NCBI RefSeq assembly: GCF_013283645.1
Contig: NZ_JABEKV010000010.1
Location: forward strand, 62,001 to 126,000
Direction of reading: 5' to 3'
Source of the DNA: Sinorhizobium psoraleae
GTDB lineage: Bacteria > Pseudomonadota > Alphaproteobacteria > Rhizobiales > Rhizobiaceae
Length of the DNA: 64,000 nucleotides
Shown: one piece after another, positions 27,424 to 35,937 of the stretch
Layout: the number at the start of each line of letters is the position of its first letter
How positions within the stretch are numbered: the first letter of the stretch is position 1
Translations under genes and position numbers: made by a program
The notes under the pieces: generated by a model
The model's database searches: none
Told to the model about the DNA's origin: nothing
Seen by the model: the letters and a program-made list of their open reading frames with translations, nothing else

Positions 27424-28557
27424 ATGACGGTGACATGGCGTTTCTCGGCTCTGGCCGACAGGCATCGGGCGCTGGGTTCGAAGCTCGAAGACTGGAGCGG
27501 AATGGGCACTGCCTGGACTTACGAGAAGGACATCTACGAGGAACATATCGCCGTCCGCACCAAAGCGGGCCTGATGGATGTCTCGGGACTGAAGAAGGTT
27601 CATCTCGTCGGTCCGCATGCGCTAGCAGTTCTCGACTATGTGACGACGCGTGACGTGAGCAAGATATATCCAGGCAAATCCGTCTATGCCTGCATGCTCA
27701 ACGATCGCGGTCACTTCACCGACGACTGCATCATCTATCGCACTGGGCCGAATTCCTGGATGCTCGTTCACGGGTCCGGAACCGGGCATGAGGAAATCGC
27801 AAAACAGGCCGCCGGGCGCAATTGCGCGGTGCTCTTCGATGATGACCTGCACGATCTCTCGCTCCAGGGCCCGCTCGCCGTCGACTATCTTCAAAAGCAT
27901 GTTCCGGGCATTCGGGACCTGAAGTATTTCCACCACATGCAGACGACGCTGTTCGGCGCGCCGGTGATGATCTCGCGTACCGGCTACACCGGCGAACGCG
28001 GCTATGAAATCTTCGTGCGCGGCCAAGACGCACCGATGGTGTGGGACCGCATCATCGACGAAGGCAAGGAGATGGGCATCATCCCGGTCTGCTTCAGCGT
28101 GCTCGACATGCTGCGCGTCGAGAGCTACCTGCTGTTCTATCCCTACGACAATTCGCAGATGTATCCTTTTGCGGATGAGCCGCCCGGCGACAGCCTCTGG
28201 GAACTGGGCCTGGATTTCACCGTCAGCCCCGGGAAGACCGGCTTTCGCGGTGCCGAGGAGCATGCGCGGCTCAAGGGGAAGGAAAGATTCAAGATCTTCG
28301 GCTTGCTCATCGACGCCGACAGCCCGGCGGATCTCGGTGATGAAGTCTGGTCGGATGGCAGGGAGGTGGGCGTCATCACATGCCCGAGCTATTCGAAACT
28401 CACAAACCGCTCCATGGCGATTGCACGCCTTGACGTCGACAAGGCGGTGCAGGGCACGCGGCTTGAAGTTCGCGGCAAGTCGCTGATGGCCAAGGCCATC
28501 GCCCATACCATCACATTCGATGACCCGGAGAAGAAGAAGAGAACGGCGGTCGGCTGA
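27424..28557 (+). CDS. dmmD: GcvT-like THF-dependent aminomethyltransferase of the dimethylamine operon (DmmD-like)
   Basis: Protein of 377 residues of the glycine-cleavage T / aminomethyltransferase family. It would bind THF and capture the C1 unit from oxidative demethylation as methylene-THF. Family landmarks: KAGLMDVSGLKKVHLVGP, GRGHFTDDC-like segment NDRGHFTDDC, MISRTGYTGERGYEIF and RVESYLLFYPYDNSQM. The start is preceded by GAGGGAAT. Gene order D-A-B-C with dmmABC is the known arrangement in marine methylamine users. A second GcvT domain is fused into Tdm at 33312. Confidence 0.85.
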   Translation: MTVTWRFSALADRHRALGSKLEDWSGMGTAWTYEKDIYEEHIAVRTKAGLMDVSGLKKVHLVGPHALAVLDYVTTRDVSKIYPGKSVYACMLNDRGHFTDDCIIYRTGPNSWMLVHGSGTGHEEIAKQAAGRNCAVLFDDDLHDLSLQGPLAVDYLQKHVPGIRDLKYFHHMQTTLFGAPVMISRTGYTGERGYEIFVRGQDAPMVWDRIIDEGKEMGIIPVCFSVLDMLRVESYLLFYPYDNSQMYPFADEPPGDSLWELGLDFTVSPGKTGFRGAEEHARLKGKERFKIFGLLIDADSPADLGDEVWSDGREVGVITCPSYSKLTNRSMAIARLDVDKAVQGTRLEVRGKSLMAKAIAHTITFDDPEKKKRTAVG

Positions 28558-28568
28558 GGGAGCCTGCG

Positions 28569-29174
28569 ATGCTGGTAGAAGGTATCAAGAGCCGCCCCGT
28601 CTACGGCGGGATCGCAATCGACCCTTGCGCGCGTCGGCACATCTTTGCACTTGAGGGTGAGGGGGCGCTCGCACTGCTCGATCAAAAGCCGGCTTTGACC
28701 GAGACAATGCTTAGCCGCAGCGAGGTCCTTTACGTCGCCGCCGGCTCCAAAGGTCTCGATCACGACCTAGCGCTCGCCGCTCTGAAAACCGACCGGTTCT
28801 GGCAGGGGCCGACGATAGAAACCCTGCTCTTCCGGCTCAGGGGCTCGTTGTCGGCTGCGACCATGAGCACGCGTCTCTACATCTCAGGCCGAGAAGGTTT
28901 CATCGGCCAGTGCATGCAGGTGGCCACCGACATGGGAATGGATTTCAGTTCCATTCCCACCGAGCATCGCGGCTCGCTGGCGCGGCGCGTACAGTGCGTG
29001 CACTGCAAGGGCATCACCGACGATGTCAGGACGAGTCCCTTCAAATGCAGCCATTGCGGCCTGGATTTGCTCGTGCGTGATCACTACTCCCGCCGGCTCG
29101 GAGCTTTCCAGGGCGTCAATATTGATGCCGAGGAACCCGGAACGGCTCCGCAGGCGGAGGAACTGTTCGCATGA
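28569..29174 (+). CDS. dmmA: Dimethylamine monooxygenase subunit DmmA-like
   Basis: A 201-residue protein with a C-terminal zinc-ribbon-like motif: Cys143-x2-Cys146 and Cys160-x2-Cys163, followed by LLVRDHYSRRLGAFQGV. The N-terminal two-thirds contain LEGEGALALL and RLYISGREGFIGQ. This is the DmmA family pattern, found beside the reductase and haem-type subunits of dimethylamine monooxygenase. The last four bases overlap the start of dmmB, so the two are probably co-translated. Confidence 0.83.
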   Translation: MLVEGIKSRPVYGGIAIDPCARRHIFALEGEGALALLDQKPALTETMLSRSEVLYVAAGSKGLDHDLALAALKTDRFWQGPTIETLLFRLRGSLSAATMSTRLYISGREGFIGQCMQVATDMGMDFSSIPTEHRGSLARRVQCVHCKGITDDVRTSPFKCSHCGLDLLVRDHYSRRLGAFQGVNIDAEEPGTAPQAEELFA

Positions 29175-30139
29175 GCGCCGGGGGTCTTGCGATTGCCGTC
29201 CAGGTCAGCCGGATCGATACCGTCGCGGCGAATATAAAGCGACTTCGTCTCGTGCGCCCTGACGGCAAACCGCTCCCGGTCTTTTCGGCCGGCGCCCACG
29301 TCATCGTCACCATGGACGATGACGGTCACAGACGTCGCAATCCCTATTCGTTGATGTCGGCGCCCCACGATACGTCGGGATACGATATCTCAGTCTTGAG
29401 GGTCGCCGAGTCCCGCGGCGGGTCTGCATTCCTGCACGAGAAGCTCAGGGAAGGCGACGCGCTGACCATCAGTCATCCGGTCAACCTTTTCCATGCCGAC
29501 AAGCGCGGGCGCAAGCATATTCTGCTGGCGGGTGGGATCGGAATCACCCCGTTCCTGGCGATGATGGCGGAGTTCGATCGCGCCAATGTCGCGTTCGAAC
29601 TACACTACGCCATGCGCTCCCGCGCTCACGGCGCCTATTGGCAGGAACTGGTCGAACGGTACGGCGCCCATCGGGTGAAGCTCTATTTCAGTGCCGAAAA
29701 CGACGTTCTGCCGGTCGCTTCGCTCCTGCACAACCAACCATTGGGGACGCATGCCTACGTCTGCGGTCCCGACCGGATGACCGACTTCGTGCTCAGGACC
29801 GCTCGCGAATGCGGTTGGCCGAAGTCGAATGTTCATTCCGAGCGATTTCTCGCTCCGATCAGCGGCAAGGCGTTCGATGCGGAGCTGCTACGCTCCGGGA
29901 TCGTCGTCCGCGTCGGCGACCACGAGAGCATTCTCGAGGCCGTGGAAGCGGCCGGTATCGATGCGCCTTACATGTGTCGCGGCGGCGCCTGCGGCCAGTG
30001 CGAGACGGCCGTTATCGCGTGCAACGGAGTGCTTGCGCACCACGACGTCTACCTTTCCGAGGAAGAGAAGGCATCGGGTCGCAAGGTCATGATCTGCGTC
30101 TCGCGCTTCGATGGGACGAAACTGTCCCTGGATCTATAA
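29171..30139 (+). CDS. dmmB: PDR/VanB-type ferredoxin reductase subunit of dimethylamine monooxygenase
   Basis: Electron-transfer subunit of 322 residues. The order is an FMN-binding barrel (RRNPYSLMSAP), an NAD-binding domain (LAGGIGITPFLAMM, YVCGPDRM) and a C-terminal plant-type 2Fe-2S domain with CRGGACGQC and a last Cys in MICVSR. It would pass electrons from NAD(P)H to the haem-type DmmC. It overlaps dmmA by four bases and dmmC begins 22 bases later. Related vanillate and phthalate reductases share the fold, but the context identifies the partner. Confidence 0.88.
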   Translation: MSAGGLAIAVQVSRIDTVAANIKRLRLVRPDGKPLPVFSAGAHVIVTMDDDGHRRRNPYSLMSAPHDTSGYDISVLRVAESRGGSAFLHEKLREGDALTISHPVNLFHADKRGRKHILLAGGIGITPFLAMMAEFDRANVAFELHYAMRSRAHGAYWQELVERYGAHRVKLYFSAENDVLPVASLLHNQPLGTHAYVCGPDRMTDFVLRTARECGWPKSNVHSERFLAPISGKAFDAELLRSGIVVRVGDHESILEAVEAAGIDAPYMCRGGACGQCETAVIACNGVLAHHDVYLSEEEKASGRKVMICVSRFDGTKLSLDL

Positions 30140-30161
30140 ATCACGATAGGGGAGCCAGCCG

Positions 30162-31202
30162 ATGGCAATCGTGTTCAGGCAAGAAACATTCCGCGACGAT
30201 TTCACCTACCGCAACAGTCCCGGCAACATCCGCCGTTTTCCTTTCCCCTTCGATCGGGACGAGTACATGTACTCGGTCAACATGGAGCCCCACGTGCACG
30301 GCCAGGCGGGCACGGTCTACGAGAGCCTGATCGACGTGGACGAGCACTACGTCGCCGAAATGCACGACCGGGCGTTGGTGCTGAAGGAGGATCCGCTGCG
30401 CTATCAGGCGCTGCCGCATATGATGGCGGCGCAATGGGATACGCTCGAATTGCTGATGGAGGAGCAGGCGGCCGGATATCCGGAGCACTTCACACTTATA
30501 AGGAATAGCGATCGATGGCGCTGGATCAACCGTCCGCTCGGCATCGACGACACCTTCACCTTCGGCGACGCCTCGACGTTGTCCTGCGAACCTTTCGAAT
30601 ACATCACCCGCCAGGCCCAGGGAGATTTCTGCATTGTCGACCAGCGCAACGACAATCTCTGGATGGATGCCGGCATGGTCACGACGCAGGCCGACTGGTC
30701 GCTCGATTTCGATATCGGCATGAACTTCATGGAGTGGCATGGTCCGGTCCCGCTCGCGCATCAAATCGGCGTTTTCGACCGGGCGCTGAAGTTTCTCTTG
30801 AACCTGCAACTGGGAAAGCCGACGCGCCGCTTCAACTGGACGATGACGATCAACCCGCGGCTCGACACCAGCCCGGAGAATTACCACAAGTGGGGGCCGG
30901 ACCGAACGACCGTGACATCAGACAACGTCGGCGAGAAGGTGCATCTGCGCGTCGAACTGCAGAGCCTGTGGCGCCTGCCGAGGTCGAACGCGATCCTCTT
31001 CGTAATCCGCTGCTACCTGATAAGCATGAACGAACTCGTCACGGTGCCAAAATGGGCGCGCCGCCTCCACCGCGTTCTGAAAACGCTGCCCTCTGAACTC
31101 GTCGACTACAAGGGGCTGACCCGGTATCGCGACAACACCATTACATGGCTTTCGAAACACGACGATGGCGCGCCCACGAGCCCAGGCATCTTTCCGGATT
31201 GA
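30162..31202 (+). CDS. dmmC: DUF3445 / haem-dependent oxidative N-demethylase subunit (DmmC-like)
   Basis: A 346-residue protein of the DUF3445 family, whose studied members are haem-dependent oxidative N-demethylases. Recognisable segments are DVDEHYVAEMHDRALVL, ALPHMMAAQWDTLELLM, ISMNELVTVPKWARRLHRVL and LPSELVDYKGLTRYRD. No signal peptide or membrane segment is seen. Its place after dmmAB and before tmm makes it the oxygenase component for dimethylamine. The start is preceded by AGGGGAGCC. Which residue ligates haem cannot be decided here. Confidence 0.87.
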   Translation: MAIVFRQETFRDDFTYRNSPGNIRRFPFPFDRDEYMYSVNMEPHVHGQAGTVYESLIDVDEHYVAEMHDRALVLKEDPLRYQALPHMMAAQWDTLELLMEEQAAGYPEHFTLIRNSDRWRWINRPLGIDDTFTFGDASTLSCEPFEYITRQAQGDFCIVDQRNDNLWMDAGMVTTQADWSLDFDIGMNFMEWHGPVPLAHQIGVFDRALKFLLNLQLGKPTRRFNWTMTINPRLDTSPENYHKWGPDRTTVTSDNVGEKVHLRVELQSLWRLPRSNAILFVIRCYLISMNELVTVPKWARRLHRVLKTLPSELVDYKGLTRYRDNTITWLSKHDDGAPTSPGIFPD

Positions 31203-31248
31203 GGCTGCTTTCGGCACCAACTGCAACAAGCAAAGAGGGGAATGTTTC

Positions 31249-32586
31249 ATGACAAGAGTAGCCGTCATCGGTGCCGGTCCATCCGGTCTCGCCCAATTGC
31301 GGGCCTTCCAGTCGGCCGCCCAGAAGGGCGCCCGGATTCCGGAAATCGTCTGTTACGAGAAACAGTCCGACTGGGGCGGACTGTGGAACTATACCTGGCG
31401 CACCGGCCTCGACGAATACGGCGAACCGGTTCACGGCAGCATGTATCGCTATCTCTGGTCGAACGGCCCGAAGGAATGTCTGGAATTCGCCGACTACTCG
31501 TTCGAGGAGCATTTTGGCAAGCCCATCGCCTCCTATCCTCCGCGGGCCGTACTCTGGGATTATATCAAGGGCCGCGTGGAGAAGGCGAATGTGCGCCAGT
31601 GGGTGCGCTTCAACACGCCGGTGCGCATGGTCCGGTTCGACGATGCGCGGGAGAAATTCACGGTGACGGCCCACGATCGCGTCGACGACCGCATGTACGA
31701 TGAGGAGTTCGACTTCGTGGTCGTCGCCACGGGTCACTTTTCGACGCCGAACGTCCCCTATTTCGAAGGCGTGAAATCCTTCAACGGTCGTGTCCTGCAC
31801 GCCCACGACTTCCGCGATGCGTTGGAATTCAAGGGAAAGGACATCCTGCTCGTCGGCCGCAGCTACTCGGCGGAGGACATCGGCTCGCAATGCTGGAAAT
31901 ACGGCGCGAAGTCGGTGACGACGAGCTATCGTTCCAAGCCGATGGGCTTCAAATGGCCGGAGAACTTCGAGGAGCGGCCGCTATTGGTGAGGCTCGAAAA
32001 CCGCACGGCGCATTTCGCCGACGGCTCGAGCAAGGAGGTCGACGCGCTGATCTTGTGCACCGGATACCAGCACCACTTCCCGTTCCTGCCCGATGAGTTG
32101 CGCCTGAAGACCGCCAACCGCCTCTGGGCCGACAGCCTCTACAAGGGGGTGATCTTCGATCGCAACCGCCAGCTCTTCTACATCGGGATGCAGGACCAGT
32201 TTTACACCTTCAACATGTTCGACGTGCAGGCCTGGTGGGCGCGCGACGTGATGATGGGCCGCATTGAGCTGCCGCCTGAAGATGAACTGAAGGCAAATTT
32301 CGACAAATGGCGCGCCCGCGAGGAGACGCTCGAAGACGCCGAGCAGATGATCTGGTTCCAGGGCGACTACGTGAAGGAGCTGCTCGCCGAGACCGACTAT
32401 CCGAGCTTCGACATCGACGGCGTCAACAGGACCTTCATGGAGTGGGAGCACCACAAGGCGGAGAACATTATGGGTTTCCGCGACCATGCCTACCGCTCGC
32501 TGATGACCGGGAATCTCTCGCCGAAGCACCACACGCCCTGGGTCGAAGCGCTCGACGATTCGATGGAGGAATATCTGCGCGATTGA
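31249..32586 (+). CDS. tmm: Flavin-containing trimethylamine monooxygenase
   Basis: Bacterial FMO of 445 residues that oxidises trimethylamine to TMAO with NADPH and oxygen. The FAD motif GAGPSG is at residues 8-13. The FMO fingerprint region reads VVVATGHFSTPNVPYFEGVKSF, and the NADPH site GRSYSA is at 203-208. The C-terminal WVEALDDSMEEYL matches the size of known Tmm proteins (about 445-450). The start at 31249 follows AGAGGGGAATG; the longer frame from 31165 overlaps dmmC and lacks homology-like content. Other FMO substrates are possible, but tdm and dmm next door support trimethylamine. Confidence 0.9.
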   Translation: MTRVAVIGAGPSGLAQLRAFQSAAQKGARIPEIVCYEKQSDWGGLWNYTWRTGLDEYGEPVHGSMYRYLWSNGPKECLEFADYSFEEHFGKPIASYPPRAVLWDYIKGRVEKANVRQWVRFNTPVRMVRFDDAREKFTVTAHDRVDDRMYDEEFDFVVVATGHFSTPNVPYFEGVKSFNGRVLHAHDFRDALEFKGKDILLVGRSYSAEDIGSQCWKYGAKSVTTSYRSKPMGFKWPENFEERPLLVRLENRTAHFADGSSKEVDALILCTGYQHHFPFLPDELRLKTANRLWADSLYKGVIFDRNRQLFYIGMQDQFYTFNMFDVQAWWARDVMMGRIELPPEDELKANFDKWRAREETLEDAEQMIWFQGDYVKELLAETDYPSFDIDGVNRTFMEWEHHKAENIMGFRDHAYRSLMTGNLSPKHHTPWVEALDDSMEEYLRD

Positions 32587-32624
32587 CGATCTTCCAACCC
32601 CCGCCTCCCAAGCGGCCGAACAAT

Positions 32625-32651
32625 CGGAAGGGCCGCTTGCTGGCCCTTCCG
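32625..32651 (+). terminator. Strong hairpin after tmm
   Basis: CGGAAGGGCC and GGCCCTTCCG form a perfect 10-base stem with a 7-base loop, 38 bases after the tmm stop. An alternative 8-base stem pairs AAGCGGCC (32610) with GGCCGCTT (32631). No T-run follows, but position and strength suggest the 3' end of the dmmDABC-tmm message. Confidence 0.55.
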
Positions 32652-32707
32652 ACATGCTTGAAATGAGGCGAGGAGCGGGATCCGAAACTCTGTTGGAGCG
32701 TGGCTCC

Positions 32708-33260
32708 ATGGATTTTCAAACGAGCATTCTCGGCCGCATGAGCGGGTTCCTCTATCGATGCCGTGCCGACGAAAACGATGCGATGCTGGAGACGGCCAAC
32801 GGCGTCGAACGCATCTTCGGCTACCGCGCCGACGAGATCATTGGCAACCGGACGCGCAGCTCACCTTGATAACGTGCGAGGAGGACGTACCGGTTATGGA
32901 TCGGCTAGTTGGGATCGCATTGGAAAGACGCACCGATTGGACGATGGGATAACGCATCCGCCACAGGGATGGGCACTTCATCTGGGTGATGGAGACGGGC
33001 GGCAGTGAGGCTGCATCGTCAACATCGGGGTCGCTTTACCAACGCATCGATGCGCAGACCGCCGAAATGCGCATTGCAGCTTCGAAGTCCGGCGAGATCC
33101 TGCAGTCGCTGCGCCTCTGAAGCTGCTTGCGGTCAATGCCGGCATCGAGGCGGCCCGGCCGTGTCAGGGTTCGCGGTCCTTGGTGCGGAGATGCGCATGC
33201 TCGCCAACTCCTCCGAGAAAGCAGCGCGCGATCTCCGACGCGCAGCGCAAGCCCATCTAG
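32708..33260 (+). pseudogene. Remnant of a PAS-domain methyl-accepting chemotaxis-like protein
   Basis: From the ATG at 32708 the frame reads a PAS-like start (LGRMSGFLYRCRADENDAMLETANGVERIFGYRADEIIG). It then shifts frame to LITCEEDVPVMDRLVGIALERRTDW, and later to pieces typical of the signalling domain: QSLRL, KLLAVNAGIEAARP, GFAVLGAEMRMLANSSEKAARDL. At least two frameshifts and a large internal deletion separate these. The original gene probably encoded a PAS-linked chemoreceptor. It sits between tmm and tdm. Confidence 0.75.
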
Positions 33261-33311
33261 GGCGATCCTGGGAAAACCGTTACACATTTTCCCTGGAATT
33301 GCTTCAGCCGC

Positions 33312-35681
33312 TCACGATCGCGGCCGCGTCTTCTGGGGATCGTAGTGCGAGAGCGGCACGATCACGGCAGGAAGACGCTTCTGATGGCCGTCGAGCTTTC
33401 CGATCTCCACCTCGGTTCCAACCGCTCCGTGCATGGCATCGACCCGTGCCAGGGCAATGGTCTTGCCGAGGATCGGAGAGCGGATCGCGCTTGTAACGAC
33501 GCCGACCTGCGCGCGGCCGATATGGATGCAATCCCCGTGGCCGATGGCATCGTTCGCCTTGACGTCGAGGCCCACCAGCAAATGACGCGGATGCTCCTTG
33601 CGACGGATCAGCGCCTCGCGGCCGATGAAATCGTCGGCCTTCGATTTGAGTGGCACCGTGAAGCCGATACCAGCCTCGAAGGGATCGGTCTGGTCGGTGA
33701 ACTCGTGATCGGCGAAGATCAGCCCGGCTTCGATACGCACCATATCGAGCGCTTCCAGACCCATCGGCTTCAGCCCGCGCGGCTCTCCGACCTGCCAGAC
33801 GGCATCGAAGACGGCCAATGCGTCCTTCGGATGGCAGAAGATTTCATAGCCGAGTTCTCCGGTATAGCCGGTGCGTGAGACGACGACGGGCGGGCCTTCG
33901 AACGTGCCGATCCGGCCGACAGCGAAGCGGAACCATTCAAGCTCGGCGATGGTCGGCTGGCGCGGCGCCGTCCAGATGATCTCCTTCAGGATGTCGCGGC
34001 TCTTCGGACCCTGGACAGCGATATTGTGCATCTGCGCAGTCGAGGAGCGTACCCAAGCCCTCAAGCCCTTCTTCTCCGCCTGCTCGCGCAGCCAGACGCC
34101 GCTGTAATCGTCGCCGCAGACCCATCGGAAGTTCCTGTCGCCGAGCCGGAAGAGCGTGCCGTCATCGATCATGCCGCCGTTTTCATAGCACATTGCCGAA
34201 TAGACGACCTGGCCGTTCGCGAGTTTGCGGACGTCGCGCGTCAGGCAATATTGCATCAGCTCTTCGGCATCGGGGCCAGTCACCTCGAATTTCCTGAGCG
34301 GGGAGAGGTCGATCACCACGGCCCTTTCGCGGCAGGCCCAGTATTCCTCGACCACGCCGTCGGCGGCGAAGCGGTTTGGAAGCCAATAGCCGCGATATTC
34401 GGTGTAATCCCGCGTCAGCGCGGAGAGGCGGGTGTGAAAGGCGGTTTCGCGCGTCAATTCGGGATCGGAATCGGGGGTCATACGATAGGCTACCGCTCGT
34501 GAGAATTTCTCTTTTCCAGAAAAGGTACGGACGTGGATGTCTGTCGGATCCCAGCCGTTCGCCGCGTCGATATCGTCGGGGCAGGAAGACGAAACGCAGA
34601 CAAGATCAGTAAGCGCCCGCATCAGCACGTAGTCGCCCGGTCGGGACCAGGGCTCGTCAAGGTATAGCTGGTTAGCGTGATCAATATTGGTATTGTAGAA
34701 GTAGTTGAGTGCCTCCCACCCTTTGCGCGGCGCAATGCCGTAGGGCGCAAGCGCTGCGTTGAAGTTGTCCGTACAGTTGATGTGGCCGGGATAACCCATG
34801 TCGTCGTAGTAGCGCGCATTGCAGGCCGTCGCGAACGCGTCGTGGCGGCCAACCGTATCTTGAACGATCTCCACCAGGGGTTCGAAGTCGCGATCGAAGG
34901 CCCTCGAGGGCAAACCCGGCGCCGGGTAGCTGCGGCCGAGCAAGGTGCGTGTAACTGTGGAATCGAGCGCGAGATCAAGGCCCTTCTCGACCTTACGTGC
35001 GGCAAAGGCCTGGAAGTCGGTGCACTGCCTGCCGTACACGTCGATGATCTGAATGAACTCGCCCGCACGAACAAAATAAGCGGACGCCGTCGCCGCCTTG
35101 ATGCGGATATCTTCAATCGGATCGGCCAATGGTTCCGGCAGAGCGGCGGCATAGTCGCGGACGGTCCTGCCACGCCGTACCCGGATCTCGATTGGGGTCG
35201 TGGTATCCTGCGCCTCCGGTGACATCGCATGGCCTGGTGCGACGGCGATCAGCAGACCCTTGAGGGTGATCGTGAAGTCCGCCTTGCTGCCGGGCGTCGA
35301 TGCTTCCCCGAAAAGTCTGAGAGCGCCGGCCGCGGCGAGATCGGCGCCGCGGCGCCGAAGGGCGAGCCGCGTGCGTGCGGCACTCTCGTTGTCCGACGAG
35401 AGAATGGCCTTCAGACCTTCAGCCGCAGTGGTGAAAGCCGCCCCGAGCCCGGCAGACTGGAAGCGACCGTTCCCCTCGACGAAGGAAATCTCGCAAGCCT
35501 GCCCACCCTCACTGTCGATGACGGTCACTTGGTCGCCGGCTTCGACACTCAACACCAGTGATCCGCCGCCCTTGACCCGGTAGCGTTCGGTGCCGCTGGG
35601 CAATGCCGGAACGCCGGGATAGCGGACGGTGCTTGCGGATATCGGACGCACACCGATCCCCATAGGGTGAAGATCTCGCAT
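33312..35681 (-). CDS. tdm: Trimethylamine-N-oxide demethylase (DUF1989-GcvT fusion)
   Basis: Tdm-type two-domain enzyme of 789 residues that splits TMAO into dimethylamine and formaldehyde. The first half has duplicated DUF1989 (urea-carboxylase-associated) sequence, with RYRVKGGGSLVLSVEAGDQVTV early and FVRAGEFIQIIDVYGRQCTDFQAF near 235; Cys-rich CTDNF and CVSSSCPDDIDAANGW are candidate metal sites. From about 420 it is a GcvT-like THF domain (FEVTGPDAEELMQ, VVSRTGYTGELGYEIF). The start at 35681 (MRDLHPMG) follows GAGAGGG; the longer frame upstream is not protein-like. It converges on tmm and diverges from the permease gene. Confidence 0.88.
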   Translation of the reverse strand: MRDLHPMGIGVRPISASTVRYPGVPALPSGTERYRVKGGGSLVLSVEAGDQVTVIDSEGGQACEISFVEGNGRFQSAGLGAAFTTAAEGLKAILSSDNESAARTRLALRRRGADLAAAGALRLFGEASTPGSKADFTITLKGLLIAVAPGHAMSPEAQDTTTPIEIRVRRGRTVRDYAAALPEPLADPIEDIRIKAATASAYFVRAGEFIQIIDVYGRQCTDFQAFAARKVEKGLDLALDSTVTRTLLGRSYPAPGLPSRAFDRDFEPLVEIVQDTVGRHDAFATACNARYYDDMGYPGHINCTDNFNAALAPYGIAPRKGWEALNYFYNTNIDHANQLYLDEPWSRPGDYVLMRALTDLVCVSSSCPDDIDAANGWDPTDIHVRTFSGKEKFSRAVAYRMTPDSDPELTRETAFHTRLSALTRDYTEYRGYWLPNRFAADGVVEEYWACRERAVVIDLSPLRKFEVTGPDAEELMQYCLTRDVRKLANGQVVYSAMCYENGGMIDDGTLFRLGDRNFRWVCGDDYSGVWLREQAEKKGLRAWVRSSTAQMHNIAVQGPKSRDILKEIIWTAPRQPTIAELEWFRFAVGRIGTFEGPPVVVSRTGYTGELGYEIFCHPKDALAVFDAVWQVGEPRGLKPMGLEALDMVRIEAGLIFADHEFTDQTDPFEAGIGFTVPLKSKADDFIGREALIRRKEHPRHLLVGLDVKANDAIGHGDCIHIGRAQVGVVTSAIRSPILGKTIALARVDAMHGAVGTEVEIGKLDGHQKRLPAVIVPLSHYDPQKTRPRS

Positions 35682-35767
35682 ATTGACCCTCTCGGGATTG
35701 AATGACGCTGCACGCCCAATCATGCTCGCAAAATGCCGATGCAAAGTAAAGGAGATATTGACTGCTA

Positions 35768-35781
35768 AGAAAAAATATTCA
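35768..35781. promoter_or_regulatory. Candidate operator between tdm and the permease gene
   Basis: AGAA-N6-TTCA in an AT-rich tract, a weaker relative of the elements at dmmD and mgsA. TTGACT just before it (35758-35763) could be a -35 for the rightward permease gene. It lies 87 bases from tdm and 157 from the permease start, so it could serve both. Confidence 0.3.
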
Positions 35782-35937
35782 CTATGTGTCAACATCCGAG
35801 ACCCGGAGGTCCGCGCGCGAACGCGGATGATCAGAACGACCGGGCCGGGGTCGAATGGCTGGGGAGGTCGCGTTCAGGGAGACGTACGGAAGATACGTCC
35901 GGAACACCAGAACAATTAGAAATGGGGAATTTTACCG

